DNA of 64,000 nucleotides from an uncultured Bacilli bacterium (GTDB lineage Bacteria > Bacillota_I > Bacilli_A > RF39 > UBA660). The notes below the pieces were generated by a model. The model worked only from the letters and a program-made list of their open reading frames with translations. It searched no databases and had not been told where the DNA came from. Numbering within the stretch: position 1 is the first letter of the stretch; each line of letters starts with the position of its first letter. The translations under genes and the position numbers were made by a program. This document shows positions 42,697 to 50,414 of the stretch, piece by piece. The stretch spans positions 1 to 64,000 of the forward strand of contig CAKPSB010000006.1 in assembly GCA_934183155.1 (NCBI GenBank), given 5' to 3'.

Positions 42697-44707
42697 CATT
42701 TAATTTATCAATTAATTCTTTTTTTGTTAGTTTATCATAGTCTTTTATTTTTTCTTCGTGGGCAATGCTTTTTAAATCATCTAAAGTTAAATCTTCTAAT
42801 TTAGCTACTTTTATTTCTTTTTTTGTTTGCTCTTTTGTCTGTTCATCTTTGGTGATTTCTTTTTCGGCTTCTTCAGGCATTTTACCATTTTTTACTAAAT
42901 ATTCGATTTGTTCTTTAGTGATTGTTTCATATTTTAATAATGTTTCGGCTATTAATTTTAATAAATCCATATTTTCACTAATGATTTTTTTAGTTACTTT
43001 ATACTGATTCATAATAATTTTATGAACTTCTTCGTCAATTTGTTTAGCAACTTCATGTGAAAAGTTTTGGGCTTTATTATAGTCTCTTCCTAGAAATACG
43101 CTTGACTGTTGTTCTTCAAATTGAATTGGACCTAAGTCACTCATTCCATATTCAGTAACCATTGCTCTAGCTATTTTTGTGGCTTTTTCAAAGTCATTTT
43201 GAGCACCTGTTGTTACTTCTTTAAACATTAGTTCTTCAGCTACACGGCCACCTAAGAATCCACTAATTGAATCTAATAAATCATTTTTTGTTCTTAAGTA
43301 GGTTTCTTCTTTTGGAAGCATTAAGTTATAACCACCTGCTTGTCCTCTTGGAATAATGGTTATTTTTTGAACATCATTAGCTCCATCTAACTTTATACCT
43401 ACTACGGCATGCCCTGCTTCGTGATAAGCAACGGTGCGTTTTTCTTTATCGGTATATTTATGGCTCTTTTTGGCTGGTCCCATTAAAACTCTATCATGTG
43501 CTTCGTCTATTTCGGCCATGGTAATGGCTTTTTTATTTCTTCTAACTGCTAGAAGAGCAGCTTCATTAAGTAGATTTTCAAGATCTGCACCTGAGAAACC
43601 AACAGTTCTTTTTGCTATATTTGTTAAAGTTATGTTTGGAGCAAAAGTTTTGCCTTTTGCATGAACTGATAAAATTTCTTCTCGTCCTTTTGCATCTGGA
43701 TAGTTAACTGTTACTTGTCTATCAAAACGCCCTGGTCTTAGTAGGGCTGGGTCTAAAACGTCTGGTCTATTTGTTGCGGCAATTATAATAATTCCTTCAT
43801 TAGCACCAAAGCCATCCATTTCAGTTAGTAATTGGTTTAATGTTTGCTCTCTTTCATCATGTCCACCACCTAGGCCTGCTCCTCTTTGGCGACCAACAGC
43901 GTCTATTTCATCAATAAATACTAAACAAGGTGCGCTTTGTTTAGCTTGTTTGAACATGTCTCTTACACGAGATGCTCCAACACCAACAAATAGTTCAACA
44001 AATTCTGAACCACTTATAAAATAAAATGGAACGTTTGCTTCTCCAGCTACAGCTTTAGCTAATAATGTTTTACCTGTTCCTGGAGGGCCTACTAATAGAA
44101 CACCTTTTGGAATTCTAGCTCCCATTTTTTGGAACTTTTTAGGTGCTTTTAAGAAATCAATTAATTCTGACATTTCTTCTTTTTCTTCGTCTAAACCGGC
44201 AACATCTTTGAATGTTACTTTAGTATCGCCACCACTTAGGCGAGCTTTTGAACGACCAAAGTCCATTGATTTATTACCTGCTCCCATTTGTTTTGTGATG
44301 AAGTAAAAAGCGGCTCCTACAATAATTACCATTGGTAAAACATTTATTACAAATAGTAAAAATGGGCTTGAGCTTGGGTCAGCTTGGGTTGTTAATTTAA
44401 AGCCTGCGGTTTCTTCTGCTTTTAATAATTTTACCATTGTTTCATCGGTAAGCGGCATATTGAAAGCAAAAGTTTCATTTACTTGGTAGCCTTTTAGTTT
44501 ACCTTTAATTAAATAAACACTTGATTGGCTATTTGGAATAACATTTATAGATTGTACTTCTTTTTTTGTGGCAGCTTTCATGAAATCCCCGTAAGTTATT
44601 TCATTTACTTTTGTATTCATTGTGCCTACTAGGGCATACATACAAAATAAGAAAACTGCTAGAAATACATAAGGAACTAATCCTTTTTTTATATTTTTTT
44701 TATTCAT
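42680..44707 (-). CDS. ftsH: ATP-dependent zinc metalloprotease FtsH
   Basis: A 675-aa membrane AAA+ protease. Two N-terminal membrane helices (about 10-28 and 116-136) flank a small outer domain. AAA+ domain: Walker A GPPGTGKT (207-214), Walker B CLVFIDEID, second region of homology ATNRPDVLDPALLRPGRFDR. Zinc site HEAGH at 429-433. It degrades membrane proteins and short-lived regulators. Unusual: the C-terminal 45 residues (after about 630) carry a Lys-rich linker and LTLDDLKSIAHEEKIKDYDKLTKKELI, a Rho-N/SAP-like helical motif not found in the standard enzyme. It follows tilS as in Bacilli, but the intervening hprT is missing. Confidence 0.97.
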   Translation of the reverse strand: MNKKNIKKGLVPYVFLAVFLFCMYALVGTMNTKVNEITYGDFMKAATKKEVQSINVIPNSQSSVYLIKGKLKGYQVNETFAFNMPLTDETMVKLLKAEETAGFKLTTQADPSSSPFLLFVINVLPMVIIVGAAFYFITKQMGAGNKSMDFGRSKARLSGGDTKVTFKDVAGLDEEKEEMSELIDFLKAPKKFQKMGARIPKGVLLVGPPGTGKTLLAKAVAGEANVPFYFISGSEFVELFVGVGASRVRDMFKQAKQSAPCLVFIDEIDAVGRQRGAGLGGGHDEREQTLNQLLTEMDGFGANEGIIIIAATNRPDVLDPALLRPGRFDRQVTVNYPDAKGREEILSVHAKGKTFAPNITLTNIAKRTVGFSGADLENLLNEAALLAVRRNKKAITMAEIDEAHDRVLMGPAKKSHKYTDKEKRTVAYHEAGHAVVGIKLDGANDVQKITIIPRGQAGGYNLMLPKEETYLRTKNDLLDSISGFLGGRVAEELMFKEVTTGAQNDFEKATKIARAMVTEYGMSDLGPIQFEEQQSSVFLGRDYNKAQNFSHEVAKQIDEEVHKIIMNQYKVTKKIISENMDLLKLIAETLLKYETITKEQIEYLVKNGKMPEEAEKEITKDEQTKEQTKKEIKVAKLEDLTLDDLKSIAHEEKIKDYDKLTKKELIDKLNEKQDK

Positions 44708-44721
44708 TAAAAACTTCCTTT

Positions 44722-46029
44722 CTAAAAGTACCTCATTATTATATCATAGTTTTCGTTATTTGACTTATCAAATTTGCTTTTTTTTAGGCCTGGAAGCCAA
44801 ATTATTTGACCGTTATCATCGGTTACGACTGGCCATGTGTTTCTTTTTTCTTTTGGTATTTTCTCGTTTATAAAAATTTCTTTTATTTTTTTTGATTTGT
44901 TTAATCCTTTTAAGATGATTTTATCACCTGGTTGTTTATTTCTTATATGAATTGGCATTTTGATTTCTTTTGAATTGATTTTTATTGTGTAATTTGAATT
45001 ATCAGTTGTTTCGCCTTGAATTTTTATCATATGACCATTTGCCAGAATTATTTCCTTATTTAATATATAATTATATTCTTTTGTTTGATTAATTTTTTTT
45101 ATGTATGCTTTATTATATTCTTTGACAAAACTTCTTTTTAAGGGGAGGGATAACGATTGATTGGGCTTGTTTGAATTTATAATATTTATGATTTGATTTA
45201 GGTGGTTTTCATTTATTTTTGTAATATTTTCACCATATTCTTCTATTAAAATTTTAGAAATTGTCTTCTTTTGAATTAACTTTTTTTCCCTCCTTAATTT
45301 AGATATATTTATTGCTTCATCTTCATATATTTGTGGTAATTTTTCTTTTATTATATTTTCAAAATAATTTTCAGTTTCATTGATGGTTTTACTAAAATTT
45401 AAAAATTTTAGATGGATATTTTTATTTTCTTTTTTTAAATAAGGTAAAATATGCATTCTTATTCTATTTCTTGTAAACTTTTCGCTTTCGTTTGTTTTAT
45501 CGACAGCGTATGGAATATTATTTTTTTGGACATACTTTAATATTTCTTCTTTTGTTTTAGTAATCAATGGGCGGTATATTTTATACCCTTCTTGATTTGT
45601 TATTTGTGGAAAGGCTCCATACCCTTTTAGGGACGACCCTCTTATTATTCTCATTAATATGGTTTCGGTTAAATCATCGCCATGATGTGCGGTTAAAAGA
45701 TATTTGGAGTTATATTTTTTTATTAGGCTTTGAAAAAATTGATATCTTTTTTTTCTGGCATAATTTTCTGTATTTCCTTTATAGTTTGTTATTTCCATAT
45801 ATTCAAAGATAATATTGTTTTTTTGGCAATACGCTTGTACCATTTTTGCTTCGGCTTCACTTTCTTTTCTTAATTTATGATTTACATGAGCACACACTAT
45901 TTTTAAATTATTTTTTGTTTTTAAAAGAAGCGATAATAGAGCCATAGAATCTGGGCCACCCGATGTAGCCATTATAACTGTTTGATTTGGTTCTATTTTG
46001 TTTTCTATTTCTCTAATGATATCATTCAT
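44722..46029 (-). CDS. tilS: tRNA(Ile)-lysidine synthase TilS
   Basis: A 435-aa PP-loop ATPase that attaches lysine to C34 of the minor tRNA-Ile so that it reads AUA. PP-loop SGGPDSMALL near the N-terminus, HHGDDLTETILMRIIRG, then the TilS central and C-terminal (PKFRRGDRI-like, here RNKQPGDKIILKG) domains. I start at the ATG at 46029, 8 bases after GGAG; two in-frame starts upstream are too close to that site. It overlaps the ung stop codon by 8 bases, so ung-tilS-ftsH form one operon. Confidence 0.95.
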   Translation of the reverse strand: MNDIIREIENKIEPNQTVIMATSGGPDSMALLSLLLKTKNNLKIVCAHVNHKLRKESEAEAKMVQAYCQKNNIIFEYMEITNYKGNTENYARKKRYQFFQSLIKKYNSKYLLTAHHGDDLTETILMRIIRGSSLKGYGAFPQITNQEGYKIYRPLITKTKEEILKYVQKNNIPYAVDKTNESEKFTRNRIRMHILPYLKKENKNIHLKFLNFSKTINETENYFENIIKEKLPQIYEDEAINISKLRREKKLIQKKTISKILIEEYGENITKINENHLNQIINIINSNKPNQSLSLPLKRSFVKEYNKAYIKKINQTKEYNYILNKEIILANGHMIKIQGETTDNSNYTIKINSKEIKMPIHIRNKQPGDKIILKGLNKSKKIKEIFINEKIPKEKRNTWPVVTDDNGQIIWLPGLKKSKFDKSNNENYDIIMRYF

Positions 46030-46687
46030 CTTCATCACTCCATTTTATTGGCGTTATACCGTGGCTCACAAGAAAATTATTGGTTTTGGAAAAGGGCTTA
46101 CTACCAAAGAATCCTCGATAAGCTGATAATGGTGAAGGGTGTGGTGCTTGTATTATGTAGTGATTTTTATTTGTTATTAATTTCTTTTTGCTTTGAGCGT
46201 AGCCTCCCCATAATATGAACACTATAGGTTTTTCTCTTTCATTTAATATTTTTATTAAATCATCGGTGAAAATTTCCCATCCTTTGTCTTTATGTGATAA
46301 TGGAGTATCCTTGACAACCGTCATGATTGAATTTAGTAGAAACACTCCTTGTTTAGCCCAGTCTGTTAGATTATTATTTGTTCTGGTTATACCTAGATCA
46401 TCTTTTAATTCTTTAAATATATTGTTTAATGATGGTGGTCTTTTGACGTTTGCTTCAACGGAAAATGAAAGTCCATGGGCTTCATGGGGGCCATGATATG
46501 GATCTTGTCCCAATATTACAACTTTTACCTCATCATAATCAGTATACCTTAGAGCGTTAAATATATTCTTATATTCTGGATATATGATTTTTTTATTATA
46601 TTCATTTTTAATAAAGATGCCTAATTTTTGAAAATATGGTTTTTCCATTTCTTCTTTTAGAATTATATCCCATTTTTTGTTAATCAT
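46022..46687 (-). CDS. ung: uracil-DNA glycosylase
   Basis: A 221-aa base-excision repair enzyme. The water-activating loop GQDPYHGP (60-67), the base pocket FLLNSIMTV and the DNA-intercalation loop HPSPLSAYRGF are intact, as in family 1 UDG. Start ATG has AAGGAGGTAAA upstream. It heads the ung-tilS-ftsH gene group, divergent from the small unknown gene at 46.8 kb. Confidence 0.97.
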   Translation of the reverse strand: MINKKWDIILKEEMEKPYFQKLGIFIKNEYNKKIIYPEYKNIFNALRYTDYDEVKVVILGQDPYHGPHEAHGLSFSVEANVKRPPSLNNIFKELKDDLGITRTNNNLTDWAKQGVFLLNSIMTVVKDTPLSHKDKGWEIFTDDLIKILNEREKPIVFILWGGYAQSKKKLITNKNHYIIQAPHPSPLSAYRGFFGSKPFSKTNNFLVSHGITPIKWSDEDE

Positions 46688-46787
46688 GTTTTACCTCCTT
46701 TTGGAATATATTGTAGCATTTTTTTTATTATATATAAAGATATATTAATATTTTGAAATGTGTTTTAATAAAATATTTTGTGTAAAT

Positions 46788-46815
46788 TTGACTTTTAATA
46801 AAATAGTGCTATAAT
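46788..46815 (+). promoter_or_regulatory. promoter of the small unknown gene
   Basis: TTGACT (46788-46793) and TATAAT (46810-46815), spacer 16 bases, with the extended -10 TG at 46807-46808. Confidence 0.75.
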
Positions 46816-46839
46816 ATGTTCTCGCAAAGGGGGAAATGT

Positions 46840-47106
46840 ATGAAAAAATTAGTATATAAGCCTGGTGAACACAAGGTAATAGGTCTTGTAATGGCTAACA
46901 CTGTAGAGAACGGAGAGGTGTTTGTTGCTAAAGTAGCACCTCATGATGGCTATAAATTTGTTAAAAAGATTTGTGATTTGGGTTTAAAAAGCAATAACAA
47001 AAGCTCACAGACAGTTTATGGCGAATATGTTAATGTAGTTCCTGTTATTACAAGTGACCCAGAATTTATGGGTAAACCACTTACTAAAATTCGCAAGGAA
47101 TTATAG
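46840..47106 (+). CDS. small basic protein of unknown function
   Basis: An 88-aa protein that I do not recognise. It is hydrophilic, slightly basic, has one Cys (in KKICDLG), and seems to form a compact beta-rich domain (HKVIGLVMAN, EVFVAKVAP, NVVPVITSD). No membrane segment or signal peptide. Expression signals are strong: a near-consensus promoter, AAAGGGGGA 5 bases before the ATG, and a perfect terminator. I prefer this ATG to one 24 bases upstream which has no ribosome site. It stands alone between ung and the toxin module. Confidence 0.75.
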   Translation: MKKLVYKPGEHKVIGLVMANTVENGEVFVAKVAPHDGYKFVKKICDLGLKSNNKSSQTVYGEYVNVVPVITSDPEFMGKPLTKIRKEL

Positions 47107-47110
47107 AAAT

Positions 47111-47138
47111 CATATAAAGAAGCTTTATATGGTTTTTT
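47111..47138 (+). terminator. terminator after the small unknown gene
   Basis: 9-bp stem CATATAAAG with CTTTATATG (47111-47119 and 47123-47131, 3-base loop) followed by GTTTTTTTG. Confidence 0.92.
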
Positions 47139-47242
47139 TGTTGTTTTATTAATTCGTTTATCGATAAATTTTACAGGCTTTTACAATTTTTTGTCTTTTT
47201 TTTGATAACTTTTTTTATTATTGTTTTATTTAGCCTTAAAAA

Positions 47243-47251
47243 TGATATAAT
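47243..47251 (+). promoter_or_regulatory. extended -10 promoter of the toxin module
   Basis: TGATATAAT: TATAAT at 47246-47251 with TG one base upstream. A -35-like TTGTTT lies 19 bases before it. The start codon of the first module gene is 45 bases downstream. Confidence 0.6.
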
Positions 47252-47296
47252 TTAAGAGATTATTTAACGTAGTTTACAATGGAAAGGAGTAGTTTA

Positions 47297-47569
47297 ATGA
47301 GCAAAGCAGTTTTATCAAATGCAAACGAGAATGCAAATAAATTATATAGCGCTACTCAGAATTTATATAATGCAAGCAACCATTTAAACGAGGTTATAAA
47401 TGATTTAAATAATGGAGCTACAGCAAATAGAATTAAATTTACAGTAACTATTTTGAGTACTTTACGAGATGAAATAAACGAAGAGATACTTTTGTTGCGA
47501 AATACTGCTAACGATATTGTTAGCGTGGCAAATTCAATTGAAAATGAAAATAAAGCACGTTCAGATTAA
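47297..47569 (+). CDS. small helical partner of a type VII secretion toxin (Lap/WXG100-like)
   Basis: A 90-aa, almost purely helical protein of two amphipathic helices joined at NNG (38-40), rich in Asn and Leu, without Cys or Trp. The size, two-helix pattern, lack of signal peptide and place directly before a large toxin are those of the WXG100-superfamily partners (Lap proteins) that bind the N-terminal helices of LXG-type toxins for export by the type VII system. The classical WxG turn is absent. Start ATG at 47297 with AAAGGAG 8 bases upstream; an earlier ATG at 47279 lies before that site. Family membership is inferred from pattern and context. Confidence 0.65.
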   Translation: MSKAVLSNANENANKLYSATQNLYNASNHLNEVINDLNNGATANRIKFTVTILSTLRDEINEEILLLRNTANDIVSVANSIENENKARSD

Positions 47570-47642
47570 GTAATATTTATTTTATTTTTACTGATTTAAT
47601 GTAACTATTTTTTAATTATTTTGAGTGATAGGATATGGTATT

Positions 47643-49754
47643 ATGAGTTATTTTAAACCGAATAAAATTAGTAATGGTGTTCTTGGCTTGGATATTGTTT
47701 ATAGCCAAATAGAAGATGCATATGAAAAAATAAATAGTTGTAATAACTGTTTAAATTATTTAATTAAAGAAAATTTGAACTATAGTATTTCAAATATTGC
47801 TGATAAAGTTTCTAAAAATCTTAGGACTAGTAAAGAGATGCAGAATAAAATTATTGATGTTATCGATGATTATAATAAAACGATGAGGCTAACTACCGAA
47901 AATAGTATTGATTTAAATAGTATTTTACAAATGCCAGAAGAGCTTTTCTCATTTTTAGAACATAGCTCTGGTTCAATGGTAAAAATGCTTCAAAATAGCT
48001 GTGATGTTCTTTATGATGTTGCTAGCGATACTGGAGCTAAATTTGTAGGCGATGTCAAGAGTTGGTTTACTAATCTTTATGAAACAAATATAGTTTATAG
48101 AGCGGCTGCGTCAACTGGGGCTTCTCTTATAAATACTGGAATATCTTTTTTAAGCGGAGCAGCAAAATTTGTTGAAGGACTATTTGATGGGGCTTTTCTT
48201 TCTTTAGCTACTTTGGCTGTACCTATTACAGGACTTATAGATATGTCTTGGAATTGTTTAACTGGGGAAAATTTGGGTTTAACTGATACGATGTTAGAAA
48301 GTACGCGAGGTGTGGTACAGTATAACGCGGTTCAGTCTTGGTGTGACTGGTTATACAACACAGATTTTGGTAAAACTATTAATGATTGCTCATTTCCTTC
48401 ATTTAAAAGAGATGGAGCCATATACAACTTGACAAATCAGGCCGGCACATTAGTCACTCCAATTCTTTTGTCAGCAGTTTTAGCATATTTTGGCGTTGAT
48501 CCATCTATATCTTTGCCTCTATTAGCAGGTATTTCCTCATTTGGAAATACAACAGAAAATTTTTGGCAGAATGGCACTGGAACTGTGGAGGGAATGGCAG
48601 CTGGATTTTTAGATGGTTTATATAACGCCTTTCAATGGGCTATAGGTGGAAAATTAGATGGGACAGGGGCGAAATCTATATTATTTTATACCGTTGGTGG
48701 TTTTATTGAGCCTTTATTCCAAAGCTCCTTATTTGGCTTTGCTACTGGTGATGATATATTGAAAGTTTATAATGATAGTGGTGGATTAATGACCTCACTT
48801 CAAAGTGCATTTTTATCTGGAATTATCGCTGGATGGGGTGAGCATAGTTATAATACAAAAATAAACACACAAAGATTAGAAGAGATCAATACTAAAAAAA
48901 TAGATCTTGATATTTTTAACAATAAAATATCAGAAATAAATATTGAAAGAAATATAGATTCAGATACTTTTTCAAGCTTTAATGATATTGTTAATTTTTA
49001 TAAAGTACATGGTAAAGCGCCCGGTGCATACTCTGTTGATGAAATTAATAATTTTTTAAATAAATATTCCAAAGAGGGATTTGATACTTTTAATTTTCTT
49101 AATTGCAGTGTAAAAGCTGAGCAAAAAAGTGTTATACATGACATTGGAACCGACTTAACTTACGTTGGAACCGAAAAAGGCAAAATTGGAAATACCGAAT
49201 TAACATTTAATGTTTTACAAGATTCTGATGGAATACGTTATCGCATTCAAAATAGTGATGTCAATAATCACTTCCGTTTAAATGAAATATATGATTCTGT
49301 TTCAAAAGTAAAAGACTTTAGTGAATCTGGGGATTTAATGAAAAACGTTAAACAAATCGATGTTGTTTCTGTAAAAAATCCAGATGATGAGTTTTGGGCA
49401 CAATTTCATGGTGATGGAACATTTACTTCTGCAGCAACTTTCAATAATGGTTATGTAACTATATACAAATTATCTCCAACTATAGATCAAACAATTGCTC
49501 ATGAAGCAGGTCATGGTATAGATAAAAATAATATTTTATCTGGTTCAGATTTATGGGCTAAAGCTGCTGAGTTAGATGGAAATTTTGCGAGTGAATATGC
49601 TCGTTCATACAGAAATGGGGCAGCAGAAAATGGAGAGAAAAATTTGTATATTGAGGATTTTGCAGATTCAATTAGAAATCTTTATTCTTTAGGCTTTGAA
49701 AGGTTTCGCCAAAAATATCCTAACAGGGCTAAATTGTTGGAATTATTATTTTAG
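47643..49754 (+). CDS. type VII secretion-type toxin with C-terminal zinc metallopeptidase domain
   Basis: A 703-aa polymorphic-toxin-like protein. Residues 1-125 are helical like an LXG/WXG-type export domain. Residues about 130-400 are a Gly/Ala-rich hydrophobic region with several possible membrane-active helices (LINTGISFLSGAAKFVEGLF, PILLSAVLAYFG, AAGFLDGLYNAFQWAIGG). The C-terminal domain from about 490 carries HEAGH (620-624), the zinc HExxH motif, with EDFADS (671-676) as the likely third-ligand Glu, and ends in YPNRAKLLELLF. This is the arrangement of anthrax lethal factor-like and related toxin peptidases. There is no classical signal peptide. Start ATG 47643 with TAGGA upstream. 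No essB/essC genes lie in the window. Confidence 0.8.
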   Translation: MSYFKPNKISNGVLGLDIVYSQIEDAYEKINSCNNCLNYLIKENLNYSISNIADKVSKNLRTSKEMQNKIIDVIDDYNKTMRLTTENSIDLNSILQMPEELFSFLEHSSGSMVKMLQNSCDVLYDVASDTGAKFVGDVKSWFTNLYETNIVYRAAASTGASLINTGISFLSGAAKFVEGLFDGAFLSLATLAVPITGLIDMSWNCLTGENLGLTDTMLESTRGVVQYNAVQSWCDWLYNTDFGKTINDCSFPSFKRDGAIYNLTNQAGTLVTPILLSAVLAYFGVDPSISLPLLAGISSFGNTTENFWQNGTGTVEGMAAGFLDGLYNAFQWAIGGKLDGTGAKSILFYTVGGFIEPLFQSSLFGFATGDDILKVYNDSGGLMTSLQSAFLSGIIAGWGEHSYNTKINTQRLEEINTKKIDLDIFNNKISEINIERNIDSDTFSSFNDIVNFYKVHGKAPGAYSVDEINNFLNKYSKEGFDTFNFLNCSVKAEQKSVIHDIGTDLTYVGTEKGKIGNTELTFNVLQDSDGIRYRIQNSDVNNHFRLNEIYDSVSKVKDFSESGDLMKNVKQIDVVSVKNPDDEFWAQFHGDGTFTSAATFNNGYVTIYKLSPTIDQTIAHEAGHGIDKNNILSGSDLWAKAAELDGNFASEYARSYRNGAAENGEKNLYIEDFADSIRNLYSLGFERFRQKYPNRAKLLELLF

Positions 49755-49768
49755 AAAGGACGATGTTT

Positions 49769-49972
49769 TTGAAAAGAATTGATGGACCTACACCAAATGG
49801 TGGAACGTATGCTGAGGTATATTATTATGATGAGCATGATAAAGAAACTGATGATGTTAAAAAGGCTGTAAAAGCATATGGCCGTGAATATGATAAAAAT
49901 GGCAAATTAATAAATGAAGTCTTTTTTACAAAAAACAATAATGATATTGAAGAAAAGGAGAAAATAAAATGA
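49769..49972 (+). CDS. small acidic protein, candidate immunity or accessory factor
   Basis: A 67-aa hydrophilic protein beginning KRIDGPTPNGGTYAEVYYYD, a pattern I associate with small genes next to LXG-type toxins, though no function is established. Immediately downstream of the toxin (15 bases) and overlapping the next gene by ATGA. I choose the TTG at 49769 because GAAAGGA lies 8 bases upstream; the ATG at 49763 is too close. As the first gene after the toxin it is one of two immunity candidates. Confidence 0.62.
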   Translation: MKRIDGPTPNGGTYAEVYYYDEHDKETDDVKKAVKAYGREYDKNGKLINEVFFTKNNNDIEEKEKIK

Positions 49973-50283
49973 GAGAAAAATATTTACCAATAGGAACAGT
50001 TGTTACTTTAAAAGGAGCGACAAAAAAAATTATGGTTATAGGTTACTTACCAATGGTTGGTGACAAAAAGGAAGTTTATGATTATAGTGCTTGTACTTTT
50101 CCAGAAGGAGTTTTGTCTTCAGATAAAACATTAGCTTTTAATCATAATCAAATTGAAAAAATTAACTTTGTTGGACTTGAAAATGAAGAAAGTAAAAAAT
50201 TTGATGAAACTATTAAAAAGATGGTAAAAGGATTCCATGAACTTAAAGATGCAAAACTTCCTAATGATACAGAAATATTATAA
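49969..50283 (+). CDS. DUF4176 protein of type VII secretion loci
   Basis: A 104-aa protein matching DUF4176: YLPIGTVVTLKGATKKIMVIGYLP at the N-terminus, EVYDYSACTFPEGVL in the middle, then a helical tail. DUF4176 proteins are typically encoded with LXG toxins and Esx secretion genes and probably act as chaperone or export factors. ATG overlaps the upstream stop codon (ATGA) with AAGGAG upstream. It is the last gene of the toxin module before a terminator. Not a clear immunity protein, but this cannot be excluded. Confidence 0.8.
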   Translation: MREKYLPIGTVVTLKGATKKIMVIGYLPMVGDKKEVYDYSACTFPEGVLSSDKTLAFNHNQIEKINFVGLENEESKKFDETIKKMVKGFHELKDAKLPNDTEIL

Positions 50284-50300
50284 TTTTTGATTAATTTGAT

Positions 50301-50324
50301 AAAACAGATAATTTCTGTTTTTTT
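50301..50324 (+). terminator. terminator of the toxin module
   Basis: 8-bp stem AAAACAGA with TCTGTTTT (50301-50308 and 50314-50321, TAATT loop) followed by TTTG. Confidence 0.85.
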
Positions 50325-50384
50325 GTATAGTTTACTTTTAATATAAATTATTTATAAATTTAAATATTGCATATTAAGTATAAG

Positions 50385-50393
50385 TGCTATAAT
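50385..50393 (+). promoter_or_regulatory. extended -10 promoter of mgtA
   Basis: TGCTATAAT: TATAAT at 50388-50393 with TG one base upstream. The start codon is 22 bases downstream, leaving no room for an M-box riboswitch. Confidence 0.6.
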
Positions 50394-50414
50394 TTATTAT
50401 AGGGAGCTGATGAT

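Noticed and set aside
50325..50414. M-box magnesium riboswitch upstream of mgtA
   Set aside because: Only about 90 bases separate the preceding terminator from the ATG, and the promoter lies 22 bases before it.
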